Assembly (NCBI GenBank): GCA_035293945.1
Contig: DATGLV010000027.1
Span: 1 to 64,000, forward strand
Source: VAZQ01 sp035293945
GTDB taxonomy: Bacteria; Pseudomonadota; Alphaproteobacteria; Rhizobiales; Xanthobacteraceae
DNA: 64,000 nucleotides
Reading direction: 5' to 3'
Shown here: positions 54,678-63,780 of the stretch, one piece after another
Layout of the letters: the number at the start of each line of letters is the position of its first letter
How positions within the stretch are numbered: position 1 is the first letter of the stretch
Position numbers and translations under genes: made by a program
Notes under the pieces: model-generated
Database searches by the model: none
What the model was told of the DNA's origin: nothing
Seen by the model: only the letters and a program-made list of their open reading frames with translations

Positions 54678-56428
54678 GCGACGAGCCTGACATCGTGCGG
54701 GTGATCGAGGACGCCGACGCGGCCTCCGTCGAGGAGGCGCTCCCGGCCTGGAAGGTCGCCGTCATCGACGACGATCCGGCCGTGCACGAGGGTACGCGCT
54801 TCGCGCTCTACGACTACAGCCTGCAGGGACAGGGCATCGAGATCCTTTCCGCCTATTCGGGCGAGGAGGGCCGCACGCTCATGCGCACGGTTCCGGACAT
54901 CGCCGTCATCCTGCTCGATGTGGTGATGGAGAGCGACGATGCCGGCCTCGCCCTCGTGGACTATATCCGCACGCAACTCAAGAACGAGGCGGTGCGCATC
55001 ATCCTGCGCACCGGGCAACCCGGCCAAGCGCCCGAGCGGCAGGTGATCGTCGATTACGACATCAACGACTACAAGGCGAAGACGGAGCTGACCGCCGACA
55101 AGCTCTTCACCTCGCTCACCACCGCCCTGCGCAGCTATCAGCAGATCCAGCGCATGGTCGAGACGCGTCGCGGCCTGGAGATGATCATCGACGGTGCCTC
55201 GACGCTCTACGACTTCAAGTCGATGCAGCGTTTGGCGGAGGGCGTGCTGACACAGATCGCTTCGCTCATCAACGTCGAGTGCGGCGGCATATTGGTGCTG
55301 CGCGATTCCGGCGGTGGGCAGGAAAAATTCTCGGTTCTCGCCGGCTCCGGCTGCTACCGCCGCTTTGCCGGCGCCGTCTCGGCCGCGGCGCTGGATGCCA
55401 TGCTGGAACAGGCGGTGCGCAGCGCCTTCGCGCGCCGCACGCATCAATTCCTTCCCAAGCTGTCGGTCTTGTATATCCACACGTCGAGCCAGCGCGAGAT
55501 CGTGGTGGTGCTGGAAACGGCGCGGCCGATGTCCGCGACCGACCGGGCCCTGGTGGAAGTGTTCTGCAGCCGCCTTTCCGTCGCCTTCGACAACGTCATT
55601 CTCTACGACCAGCTGCACGAGGCGAACATCCGTCTGGAGGAGCGGGTGCGCGAGCGCACCCACGAGCTCATGACCGTCAATCGACGCCTCGCCTCCCAGT
55701 GGTCACACCTGCGCCGCTCGAACCAGTTCAAGAACGAGATCCTCGGCACGGTCGCCCACGACCTGCGCAACCCGCTCGGCGTCATCCTCGGACGCTCCGA
55801 GCTGATGAAGGAGCTGATGTCGGCCGAGCCTGTTGCGATCGACAAGATCCGAGACCAGCTCGGCCACATCCGGGCGTCCGCCAGCCAGATGACTGAGCTC
55901 GTCAACGACCTGATCTCGGACGCAATGATGGACGCGCACAACATCGCCATCCGGCACGAGCAGGTCGACCTCGCCGCCATGCTCGGCGACATTGTCGCCG
56001 CCAATCGGGCGCTTGCCGAAAAGAAGCGCCAGACGATCAATCTGGTGGCGCCGCCGCACCAGCTATGGGCCTGTGATCCGGAACGGCTGCGTGAAGCCGT
56101 CGACAATCTGGTCAGCAATGCGATCAAGTACAGCCCGGTCGGCGGCAATATCGAGCTCGCGATGCGGCTCGCTGACGGCGACCTGTTGATCTCCGTCGCC
56201 GACGAAGGCCCTGGGCTTTCCCCCGACGATGTGTCACGCCTGTTCGGCCGCTTTCAGCGTCTCTCCGCTCGTCCGACCGGCGGCGAAAGCTCGACCGGAT
56301 TAGGGCTTTCCATCGTCAAGCGCATCGTCGAGCTGCACGGCGGTGGCGTCAGCGCGCAAAGCCCCGGTCCCGGCCGCGGCACGACCTTCACGATCCGCCT
56401 CACCGCTGCCGCAGGTGCGGAACGATGA
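54674..56428 (+). CDS. Receiver-DUF3369-histidine kinase hybrid
   Basis: A 584-residue cytosolic protein: receiver with Asp82 in ILLDVVMES, the DUF3369 domain (about 185-345), then HisKA with His362 in TVAHDLRNPLG and HATPase with DNLVSNAIKYS, DEGPGLS and GLGLSIVKRI. It begins at ATGA inside the previous stop and ends overlapping the next gene the same way. A relay is implied: membrane kinase to this receiver, then kinase activity to the OmpR-type regulator. Confidence 0.92.
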   Translation: MSDEPDIVRVIEDADAASVEEALPAWKVAVIDDDPAVHEGTRFALYDYSLQGQGIEILSAYSGEEGRTLMRTVPDIAVILLDVVMESDDAGLALVDYIRTQLKNEAVRIILRTGQPGQAPERQVIVDYDINDYKAKTELTADKLFTSLTTALRSYQQIQRMVETRRGLEMIIDGASTLYDFKSMQRLAEGVLTQIASLINVECGGILVLRDSGGGQEKFSVLAGSGCYRRFAGAVSAAALDAMLEQAVRSAFARRTHQFLPKLSVLYIHTSSQREIVVVLETARPMSATDRALVEVFCSRLSVAFDNVILYDQLHEANIRLEERVRERTHELMTVNRRLASQWSHLRRSNQFKNEILGTVAHDLRNPLGVILGRSELMKELMSAEPVAIDKIRDQLGHIRASASQMTELVNDLISDAMMDAHNIAIRHEQVDLAAMLGDIVAANRALAEKKRQTINLVAPPHQLWACDPERLREAVDNLVSNAIKYSPVGGNIELAMRLADGDLLISVADEGPGLSPDDVSRLFGRFQRLSARPTGGESSTGLGLSIVKRIVELHGGGVSAQSPGPGRGTTFTIRLTAAAGAER

Positions 56429-57150
56429 GCGAGCGCCAGCACATCATGGTGGTCGACGACGAGGCGCCAGCGCGCGAGATGGTCGCTGACTATCTGCGCC
56501 TGCACGGCTTCGCGGTGACGGGTTGCGATGGCGGCGCCAGCCTTCGCCGGGCGCTGGCCCGGGAGAAAGCCGATCTGATCGTGCTCGATCTCAACATGCC
56601 GGAGGAGGATGGGCTCGCAATCATTCGCAGCCTCAAGCAGCAAAGCACGGTGCCCATCATCATGCTGACCGCGACCGCCGGCGCGATCGACCGCATTGTC
56701 GGCCTTGAGCTCGGCGCCGATGATTATCTCGCCAAGCCCTGCGAGCTGCGCGAGCTGCTGGCCCGCGTGCGCTCCGTGCTGCGGCGGAGCGCACAGGCCG
56801 GCAATCCCGAAAGAACGGCGCCGCCCAGCGCCCTGGTCCGCTTCGGAACCAAATGGCTCGACTTGAACGCCCAGATCCTGCGCGACGACCTCGGCAACGA
56901 ATTTCCTCTGGCGGGTTCCGAGTTCGCGCTGCTCAAAGTCTTTGCCGAGAATCCCAAAAGGGTGCTCTCGCGCGAGCAACTGCTCGATCTTGCCGAAGCG
57001 CGCGACCGGGAAGCCTTCGATCGCGCGATCGACGTGCGCATCACGCGGCTGCGCCGCAAGATTGAGCCGGACCCGACCCACCCGTCGGTCATCCGGACGG
57101 TGCGCGGCGCCGGCTATTTGTTTTCGCCCGGTGGCAGCGAGGCAGCCTGA
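56425..57150 (+). CDS. OmpR-family response regulator
   Basis: A 241-residue regulator with receiver (Asp55 in LDLNMPEEDG, Lys of YLAKPC) and winged-helix DNA-binding domain ending in TVRGAGYLF. The ATG at 56425 overlaps the hybrid kinase stop (ATGA). It is the likely output of the DctP-linked relay. Targets are unknown; the GGDEF-EAL gene 180 bases downstream is one candidate. Confidence 0.94.
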   Translation: MSERQHIMVVDDEAPAREMVADYLRLHGFAVTGCDGGASLRRALAREKADLIVLDLNMPEEDGLAIIRSLKQQSTVPIIMLTATAGAIDRIVGLELGADDYLAKPCELRELLARVRSVLRRSAQAGNPERTAPPSALVRFGTKWLDLNAQILRDDLGNEFPLAGSEFALLKVFAENPKRVLSREQLLDLAEARDREAFDRAIDVRITRLRRKIEPDPTHPSVIRTVRGAGYLFSPGGSEAA

Positions 57151-57215
57151 GGCTCGGTCGGCCGGTGGCGCGGCTCGACCGTTAGGACATCCTCAACCAA
57201 GATTCGTTGCGACCG

Positions 57216-57230
57216 TTAAGCTCCAATTAA
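57216..57230. promoter_or_regulatory. CtrA-box-like site TTAA-N7-TTAA
   Basis: TTAA at 57216-57219 and 57227-57230, with seven bases between, match the CtrA consensus. It lies 100 bases before the GGDEF-EAL start and after the last gene of the two-component unit. Confidence 0.5.
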
Positions 57231-57330
57231 ATTTACGCGCCGATTCCCGCCGCCTATTCGGACAGCGGAACCCATCCGCAATTTTCACCATCTAGTCCAA
57301 GGGGGAGGCGGGCGCGCGGCATCCTCGCGC

Positions 57331-59871
57331 ATGATTCCTAGACGCATGATTCTCATTTCCAGCATTCGGGCGCGACTCCTGGGACTTGCTCTCGCGGCGG
57401 TCCTTCCGCTTGCCGCCCTGATGGCGGGCGCGCTGTGGATTCAGTGGCAGAACGATCGGAGGGCCGCCGCCGATCACGCGATCAATGAGGCGCGCGTGCT
57501 GGCCGCGCAGGTCGATGATCACATCGCCGCATTCGAGAATTTGTTGTCCGTGCTCAGTCAATCGGTCTCCTATGATCCGGCTCACTTTCGCGAGAACGAT
57601 GACCTGCTGCTGAAGGTGCGGCGGGAGATACTATCGAATCTGGACTCGCATATCCTGCTGTTCGACCTCGATGGCAACAATATCGGATCTTCGCAAGCGC
57701 CCGGATATCCGCGCCCGAATGCGCATGATCGCCGCTATTTCCGCGAGGCGCTGGCGGACCACGGCCCGGCGGTCGGTGAGCCGATCCGAGCGCGGAGCGG
57801 GCGCTGGATTTTAAATGTGGCGCTGCCCATCAAGGACACCACCGGCAAGATTCGCGCGGTGATCACCGCCGGCCCGGTGCTCGATCACTTCCAGCAGGCG
57901 CTGAAGTTGCGCGACCTGCCGCCGCGCAGCGTCGTGACCATTACCAGCGCCGACGGGGTGGTCCTCGGCGGCACCGGACAAGAACGGCGGCTGATCGGGC
58001 AGCACGTCGATTGGGCGCATCTTTCGCGCCGCATGGCCGCCCAGGAAGGAAGCGACGTCTCCAACTGGCACAGGCTTGATAATTTGCAGCGCGTCAACGG
58101 CTTTGCCATGGCACATCGTGTTCCTTGGCTGGTGACGGTCGGGGTGCCGACGGAAATCGCCTTTGCGACGCTGGCCAACCGCTTGCAATGGGGTGCGCTC
58201 GCTGTCGGCGGCACGCTCGCGATCGCTTTCGCGATCGCCTGGCTTCTTTCAGGACGCATCGTGCGGCCTTTGCGCGAGCTCGGCCGGGATGCCAAGGCCT
58301 TGGCTGGCGGAAATTTCGCCCACCGCAGTGCCGTCAACTGCACCGATGAAGTCGGAGCGCTGGCGGAGAGCTTCAATCAAATGGCGCAGGCGCTGGAAAT
58401 CCGTCGCACCAAAGCGCAGACGGCTGAAGAGCAGCTGCGCCGCCTCGCCCACTACGACCAATTGACCGGTCTGCCCAATCGCATCCTGCTGCAACAGGAA
58501 TTGAGCCGGGTGCTGACCCACCAGGGCAGTCCGGTGTCCACCTCGATCGTTCTGTTCGATCTCGATGAATTCAAGGACGTCAATGATACGCTCGGCCACT
58601 CCGTCGGCGACCAGTTGCTGATGGAGGTAGGCCGGCGACTGATGCAAGTCGTCGAGCAACGCAATCCAGCCGGTTTGGCGAGCCGACTCGGCGGCGACGA
58701 GTTCGTGGTGTTGCTGCCGAATGTCGGCGACCCGATCCGCATCAAGGAAATGGTTGACTTGATGCTGAAGCGGTTGAACGAGCCGTTCCTGATCAACGAC
58801 CAGCTGGTGCATCCGGGTGCGAGCGCCGGCGTTGCCATCGCGCCCCAGGACGGGACCCATGTCGAGGAGCTGATTGCCAGCGCGGACCTCGCTCTTTACC
58901 AGGCCAAATCCGAGGGCGGCCGCCTCATGCGCTTCTTCATGCCGGTGATGCGCGCGCAGGCGCAGGCGCGGCGCTCGCTCGGCCTCGAGCTCAGGCGAGC
59001 CTTCACCAACAGCGAGTTCGAGATCTATTTCCAGCCGCAGATTCGCCTCGCCGACGAGGCCATAGTGGGTGCCGAGGCCCTGTTGCGCTGGCGCCATCCG
59101 CAGCGCGGCGTGCTGTCGCCGGCCGCCTTCATCGATACGCTGGCAGCAAGCGCGATCGCTTCCGACGTCGGACGCTGGACGATTCGGCGGGTCTGCGAGC
59201 AGGTCGCCGCTTGGCGGCGGGACGGCCTGCCGCTGGCGCGTGTGGGCGTCAATCTGTTTCCCTCACAGGCCTACGACGAGGTCTTGCTGCACGATGTCAT
59301 GGAGGCTCTGCGCGACTTCGCGCTGCCGGCGGATGTGCTCGAGCTTGAGATCACAGAGAACATCGCGCTCAACCGCGAAGATTCCACGATCCTGCAGCGC
59401 CTGCACGCGGCCGGCGTCAAGCTTGCCTTCGACGATTTCGGCACCGGCTATGCGTCGCTGAGCTACCTCACGCAGCTGCCGCTCGCGCGCATCAAGATCG
59501 ACCGCAGCTTCGTCGCCAACATAACCTCCGACCCACACGACGCCGCCATCGTCCGCTCGCTCATCGCGATGGCACACAATCTCAATCTGGAGGTAATTGC
59601 CGAAGGCGTCGAAACGCGCCAGCAGGCGGCCTTTCTGCTGCACGAGCGCTGTGAAGAGGCGCAGGGCTTCCTCTTCGCCAAACCGCTGCCGGCGGCGGAA
59701 TTCACCGCCTATTTGCGGACCCAGCCAATAGCCTCCCGCATCGACGACGATCTTCCCGCGGCCGAGAGGCGCCTTCATTCGATGCCCGTAGCGCCGAGCC
59801 GGCTGGTCGGCGAAGAAATCGCTCTGCGTAGCAACACCCGGAGCGCCGGCCGCTGCCGGGAGCGGTTTTGA
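57331..59871 (+). CDS. Sensory GGDEF-EAL protein (c-di-GMP turnover)
   Basis: An 846-residue membrane protein: helix (about 10-32), large periplasmic Cache-type sensor (about 35-285), second helix (about 287-310), HAMP, GGDEF domain and EAL domain. GGDEF is intact at residues 454-458, but no RxxD inhibitory site precedes it. The EAL motif is intact at 582-584, and DDFGTGYASL, KIDRSFV and EGVET are present, so both cyclase and phosphodiesterase activities are possible. A CtrA-like site lies upstream. Confidence 0.94.
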   Translation: MIPRRMILISSIRARLLGLALAAVLPLAALMAGALWIQWQNDRRAAADHAINEARVLAAQVDDHIAAFENLLSVLSQSVSYDPAHFRENDDLLLKVRREILSNLDSHILLFDLDGNNIGSSQAPGYPRPNAHDRRYFREALADHGPAVGEPIRARSGRWILNVALPIKDTTGKIRAVITAGPVLDHFQQALKLRDLPPRSVVTITSADGVVLGGTGQERRLIGQHVDWAHLSRRMAAQEGSDVSNWHRLDNLQRVNGFAMAHRVPWLVTVGVPTEIAFATLANRLQWGALAVGGTLAIAFAIAWLLSGRIVRPLRELGRDAKALAGGNFAHRSAVNCTDEVGALAESFNQMAQALEIRRTKAQTAEEQLRRLAHYDQLTGLPNRILLQQELSRVLTHQGSPVSTSIVLFDLDEFKDVNDTLGHSVGDQLLMEVGRRLMQVVEQRNPAGLASRLGGDEFVVLLPNVGDPIRIKEMVDLMLKRLNEPFLINDQLVHPGASAGVAIAPQDGTHVEELIASADLALYQAKSEGGRLMRFFMPVMRAQAQARRSLGLELRRAFTNSEFEIYFQPQIRLADEAIVGAEALLRWRHPQRGVLSPAAFIDTLAASAIASDVGRWTIRRVCEQVAAWRRDGLPLARVGVNLFPSQAYDEVLLHDVMEALRDFALPADVLELEITENIALNREDSTILQRLHAAGVKLAFDDFGTGYASLSYLTQLPLARIKIDRSFVANITSDPHDAAIVRSLIAMAHNLNLEVIAEGVETRQQAAFLLHERCEEAQGFLFAKPLPAAEFTAYLRTQPIASRIDDDLPAAERRLHSMPVAPSRLVGEEIALRSNTRSAGRCRERF
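59850..59869 (+). terminator. Hairpin with T-run overlapping the stop of the GGDEF-EAL gene
   Basis: CCGCT (59850-59854) pairs with AGCGG (59861-59865) around a 6-base GC-rich loop, followed by TTTT (59866-59869). It overlaps the last codons of the gene. The short stem makes it a moderate prediction. Confidence 0.4.
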
Positions 59872-59964
59872 TTCGTCATGATGTACAGAACCCTTACAGG
59901 GAGGTTAATTGCTACCTTCGACAATTAAATATTTCGCAGGGGATTGAGCCCTAGCCTCCGGGCC

Positions 59965-60276
59965 ATGAGCCAAGCCTCGAGCCCGACCGGCGCCTCGCTA
60001 TGGCGGCAGGACGTAAATTGGTACGTCCAGCAGCAGAGCTGGACACGTCCGTTTTATCGGGCAGACCAGAGCTGGAACCAGAAGCTACAGGCGAGCAATC
60101 TCACCGCGCCCCCGCCTTCCGGTCAAACCGGCAGCCCCAACCTCGCCGAACAGAAGCTCGCCAATTTGATTGATCCGCAGACCGAGCAAGGCCTGATCGA
60201 CTCGTTCCAGTCGACCTCGATCACCGTTGCGTCGGGCCAGGTGACGAGCGGTTATCTGCTCAATATGCTTGCCTAA
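59965..60276 (+). CDS. Small hypothetical protein
   Basis: A 103-residue protein rich in Ser, Gln and Thr, with SLWRQDVNWYVQQQSWTRPFY near the N terminus (in parts) and a hydrophilic C terminus. No family recognised. ATG 59965 is used; TTG 59944 follows AGGGG very closely and is an alternative. It follows the GGDEF-EAL gene by 93 bases. Confidence 0.5.
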   Translation: MSQASSPTGASLWRQDVNWYVQQQSWTRPFYRADQSWNQKLQASNLTAPPPSGQTGSPNLAEQKLANLIDPQTEQGLIDSFQSTSITVASGQVTSGYLLNMLA

Positions 60277-60324
60277 AGGGCTATTCCCGCATCCGGCCGC
60301 GATCCCGCCCGGACGACCGCGTCA

Positions 60325-60624
60325 TCAAGAGTTTTGCGGCTTGCCGGGCCTTGCTGGCTGCCTCAGAGCGGATTGATCTTCCGCTGCGTCATCATCCGGC
60401 TCGCCACGATCGGCGGAACACAGCCGTTCGGCGGAGCCAGGTATGTGCGTATCCGGATCTTGCTCGCGCGCACTCATCTGCTCGTTTCGCTCCGCCTGCT
60501 CAGCCAGCCGGGTCCATGCTTCGGCCAGGGCCAGAATAGTGGCTCGTTGCTGTGGATCGGCGAAGAAGCTCGTAATGGCCACGCATTCACACGCGTTGCG
60601 CCGATAACGATCAGCCGACGACAT
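60325..60624 (-). CDS. Small hypothetical protein of the Bradyrhizobium YRxNAxEC type
   Basis: A 99-residue protein starting MSSADRYRRNACECVAITSFF, continuing RATILALAEAWTRLAEQAERNEQ, which resembles a widespread family of small proteins in Bradyrhizobiaceae. The C terminus is disordered and charged. No function is known. It is convergent with the preceding small gene. Confidence 0.6.
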   Translation of the reverse strand: MSSADRYRRNACECVAITSFFADPQQRATILALAEAWTRLAEQAERNEQMSAREQDPDTHIPGSAERLCSADRGEPDDDAAEDQSALRQPARPGKPQNS

Positions 60625-60924
60625 CCGATGGAACCCCTCCTATTGAACGCCCCTTCGTCCGCAATTTGTGGCCCAAATGCCCCCTTGGGCCTCGTACGAC
60701 ACCCACACAATGTCCCGAGCGCCGATCTGTTCCGTAAGGATGGCCAGCGGCAAGCAAAGGCTCTCGCTCTGTGCTTAACGCGACACCCGGGAGGTATGGA
60801 GTAGCCGTATTGGGGGATTTGAGCACGGCCAAAACGGGATTAGGGTGGCGAGGGGCGGGTCGCGATCGGCATGCCCGGCATACCGAGCTTGATCGGCCGG
60901 ACAATCGGCGGCCAGCAGGAAAAC
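60625..60924. other. Intergenic region
   Basis: Three hundred bases between divergent genes with no persuasive coding sequence, hairpin or promoter pattern. Confidence 0.5.
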
Positions 60925-61668
60925 ATGCGGCTCACAGTCGTCGGGTCGGGGGATGCGTTTGGGTCCGGCGGTCGGTTCAACACCTGCTTTCGGCTCGAAT
61001 CGGCCGCAACCTCGCTATTGATCGACTGTGGGGCCTCGGTTCTGACAGCACTTCGGGCGCGCGGCATTGAACCAAATCAGGTCGACGGCGTTATCATAAC
61101 TCACCTGCACGGCGACCACTTCGGCGGCCTGCCGTTTTTCCTCATCGATGCCCAGCACATGAGCCGGCGCCAGCGCCCGTTCATAATCGCCGGCCCCCCT
61201 GGCACGCGAGCGCGCCTGGCAGCCGCAATGGAAGTGCTGTTCCCGGATTCGACGGCCACGCGATGGCGATTCCCCTGGGAGGTCATCGAGATCACCCCGG
61301 GGGAGCCATGCGATTTTCTTGGGTATCGCCTGCTGACCACCGCAGTCGTTCACCCCTCAGGAGCGCCCTCGACTGCGTTGCGCCTTTCCGACGGGAGGGC
61401 CATTTTCGCCTATTCGGGCGACACGGAGTGGACCGATGCGCTGTCGCCGATCGCGAACGGCGCCTCCCTCTTCATTGTCGAATGCTCCGGCTACACGGGA
61501 CGCATCTCCTATCACTTGACCTGGGAGATCCTGAAATCACGGCTGCCGCAGCTTCGTGCCCAGCGCATCATGGTGACCCATATGAACCCTACTGTTCTCG
61601 CCCATCTGGACGAGATCCGGGCCGCCGGCGTTTTGGTCGCTGCCGATGGCGATGTGATCGAGCTCTGA
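60925..61668 (+). CDS. MBL-fold metallo-hydrolase, RNase Z-like
   Basis: A 247-residue metallo-beta-lactamase-fold enzyme. THLHGDHFGG (HxHxDH, residues 60-65), YSGDTEWTD and VTHMNPTVL are the metal-binding motifs. The start MRLTVVGSGDAFGSGGR resembles RNase Z and arylsulfatase-like members. The ATG at 60925 fits homology; the open frame upstream does not. The substrate is unknown; it lacks the exosite region of true RNase Z. Confidence 0.88.
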   Translation: MRLTVVGSGDAFGSGGRFNTCFRLESAATSLLIDCGASVLTALRARGIEPNQVDGVIITHLHGDHFGGLPFFLIDAQHMSRRQRPFIIAGPPGTRARLAAAMEVLFPDSTATRWRFPWEVIEITPGEPCDFLGYRLLTTAVVHPSGAPSTALRLSDGRAIFAYSGDTEWTDALSPIANGASLFIVECSGYTGRISYHLTWEILKSRLPQLRAQRIMVTHMNPTVLAHLDEIRAAGVLVAADGDVIEL

Positions 61669-61867
61669 ATAGTGCGGCGCCGCGCGGCCTTTTGCGGCTT
61701 TATCTGATGCGGTAGCATCGTGTGTGGCCCTGAGACTGAGGAGGTCGGCACCTTCGCACCGGCCGTCTCGAGGATGGCCACCAACTCATTACGTGCATCT
61801 ATACGTTTATCTATCCTTGGAGGCGCCATGCTCGGCATGGGCTCTCAAGGGTGCGGAAAGGTCCCTC

Positions 61868-62902
61868 ATGGATCTTTGGTCGGAGCCGATGACCTCGCGG
61901 ACGGCAGCGATTCTGCTCGTCGGAATCCTGGTATGGCTCGTCCTGATCGTGCGGGAAATTCACATCTACGTCCGCGATCGCGCGCGCAGACCTGCCGCCT
62001 TGCCCGAGGACGCCGAGTCCATCGCTGCCGACCCGCACGGCGAGGCTTCGCTCCCCTCGTTGCAGACGACGGCACGTGCCGCATTCCTGCTCGCCCTCTT
62101 CGGGTTTCCGTTCCTGATCGTGGGCGTGATCTTCGGACCGATCGGAGCAGCACTCGCCCTGACGCTGGTATTTGCCACCATCCTGTGGTCGCTGTGGCGG
62201 GCGCCGGCACTCATCCTCGCACGCTGCGGCGCGCGTCCGGTGACGGACCCGAACCTTATCGCGACGGTGGAGCAGCTTGCCGCGGCGGCGGGCATTCCAA
62301 CCCCGCATCTTTTGGAGACGCAAGAGAACCATCCGAACGCCTTTGCGCTCGGCTCTAGTCCCACGCGCGCCGCCGTGATCGTAACCTTGGGCCTGCGGTT
62401 GCGTCTCAACGGGGCCGAGTTGCGCGCCGTCATCGGCCACGAGATTGCCCGGATCGCCCGCCGGGACACGGCGCGAGCGACCATTGGGGCCACGATGCTG
62501 AGCCCGCTCGCGGCGCTCGCCACACGGCTCGGCCTGATCGGCCCTTCAGTGCACGCCCAAGGCGCGGGCGCCCTCTTGTTTCTCCTGTTCATGCTTCCCG
62601 TCTCGGCGCTGGTTCTGCGCTTTTCCGCACCGCCCGGGCGCGCCTACCGGGCCGATCGCGAGGGCGCTGCCCTGTGCGGCAGTGCCGACGACCTGATCGC
62701 GGCGCTGATCAAGCTCGACGCCTCCGCGCCGCGATTCGATAGCATTACGGCCAAGGATCAGCCCGCGCTCGCTGCGCTCTGCATCGTCGATCCGCTGCCG
62801 CATTGTTGGGTCGGGCATCTCTTCGCCGCCCAACCGCGCACCGCCAGGCGGGTCGCACGCCTGCGCGCCTTTGGCGCCGCCGCCGACCCTGCGCTCGCCT
62901 GA
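61868..62902 (+). CDS. M48-like membrane protein with degenerate zinc site
   Basis: A 344-residue HtpX/M48-type protein with membrane helices near 10-27, 80-120 and 205-250. The expected HExxH reads HEIAR (His191, Glu192, Arg195), so the second zinc ligand is Arg. The third ligand of the RExxAD motif is also missing: the sequence is RAYRAD. The protein is therefore likely a pseudo-protease. The ATG at 61868 has GGAAAGG upstream; ATG 61889 is also possible. Confidence 0.82.
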   Translation: MDLWSEPMTSRTAAILLVGILVWLVLIVREIHIYVRDRARRPAALPEDAESIAADPHGEASLPSLQTTARAAFLLALFGFPFLIVGVIFGPIGAALALTLVFATILWSLWRAPALILARCGARPVTDPNLIATVEQLAAAAGIPTPHLLETQENHPNAFALGSSPTRAAVIVTLGLRLRLNGAELRAVIGHEIARIARRDTARATIGATMLSPLAALATRLGLIGPSVHAQGAGALLFLLFMLPVSALVLRFSAPPGRAYRADREGAALCGSADDLIAALIKLDASAPRFDSITAKDQPALAALCIVDPLPHCWVGHLFAAQPRTARRVARLRAFGAAADPALA

Positions 62903-63096
62903 CCGGCTTGCGGCTCGCTGATTTCTGGGGAATTCACCTCTGGCGCCGCATTTGCCATAATGATCCGCTCGCCTACGCGTCCTCGCGTAGATCAGGGAAA
63001 AGGGGATAGCGGCTTTTCCGATAAGGCTTACCCTGCGCAAGCGGGGTGAACGCGCAACAGGAATATCAATAGATCAGAATGCCAAGGAGGACTCGA

Positions 63097-63606
63097 ATGC
63101 CCAATCGTTTCGCAGCCTGTGCGCTGCTCGCTGCGCTCACCGGTGTTGCCGGCCTCGCGGCCCTTCCGGTTGTCAGCCATGCGCAACAGGACGAGCCCAA
63201 CCGCGCGGATCTGCCGCCGCAACCCTTCAACCCGCAAATGGCTGCGCTCATGAACATGCTCATCCAGCCCCGCCACGCCAAGCTCGGCCTCGCCGGAAAG
63301 GCGGAGAATTGGGCGCTCGCCGGCTACGAGTTCAACGAGCTCAAAGCCGGCTTCATCGTCATCGGCAAGGAGGTGCCGCGCTACAAGGGGTTGCCGGTCG
63401 CCGACCTGTTCGACGCCGCCATGAAACAGATTTTCCCGGTGATGGACTTTGCGATCAAGGCCGGCGACGCCCGCCAGTTCAACGACTCCTACGGAAAGAT
63501 CACCGCCGGCTGTAACAATTGCCACACCACGGTCGGCAACGCCTTCATCGTGATCAAGGTGCCGGAAACCTCCAACTTTCCAAACCAGGAATTCGCTCCC
63601 AAATAG
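63097..63606 (+). CDS. Periplasmic one-heme c-type protein
   Basis: A 169-residue protein with a signal peptide ending near SHAQ (about residue 31) and one CxxCH heme site, CNNCH (Cys139-His143). The sequence QPRHAKLGLAGKAENWALAGYEFNEL (in parts) resembles small cytochrome c proteins of the c-prime-like, helical class. AAGGAGG precedes the ATG at 63097. Electron partners are not apparent. Confidence 0.78.
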   Translation: MPNRFAACALLAALTGVAGLAALPVVSHAQQDEPNRADLPPQPFNPQMAALMNMLIQPRHAKLGLAGKAENWALAGYEFNELKAGFIVIGKEVPRYKGLPVADLFDAAMKQIFPVMDFAIKAGDARQFNDSYGKITAGCNNCHTTVGNAFIVIKVPETSNFPNQEFAPK

Positions 63607-63780
63607 CTTGTCGTGCCGGCAGTGTCCCGCGGCTGCCGCACAGGCTTGCTTGCCCGCAGGCGTGGGGCTCGATCTCGGCGCGAAGCGCTTGGCGTGATCG
63701 GCCGAGAGCGGGGCCTTGAGTGCCGTCTTCAGCCGTCTTCCGTTGCTTGGCTGGAGCAAGAACAACACAAGGAGAAAATC

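Noticed and set aside
60925..61668. Calling the MBL-fold protein RNase Z
   Set aside because: The tRNA-binding exosite region is not visible; the family contains many unrelated hydrolases.
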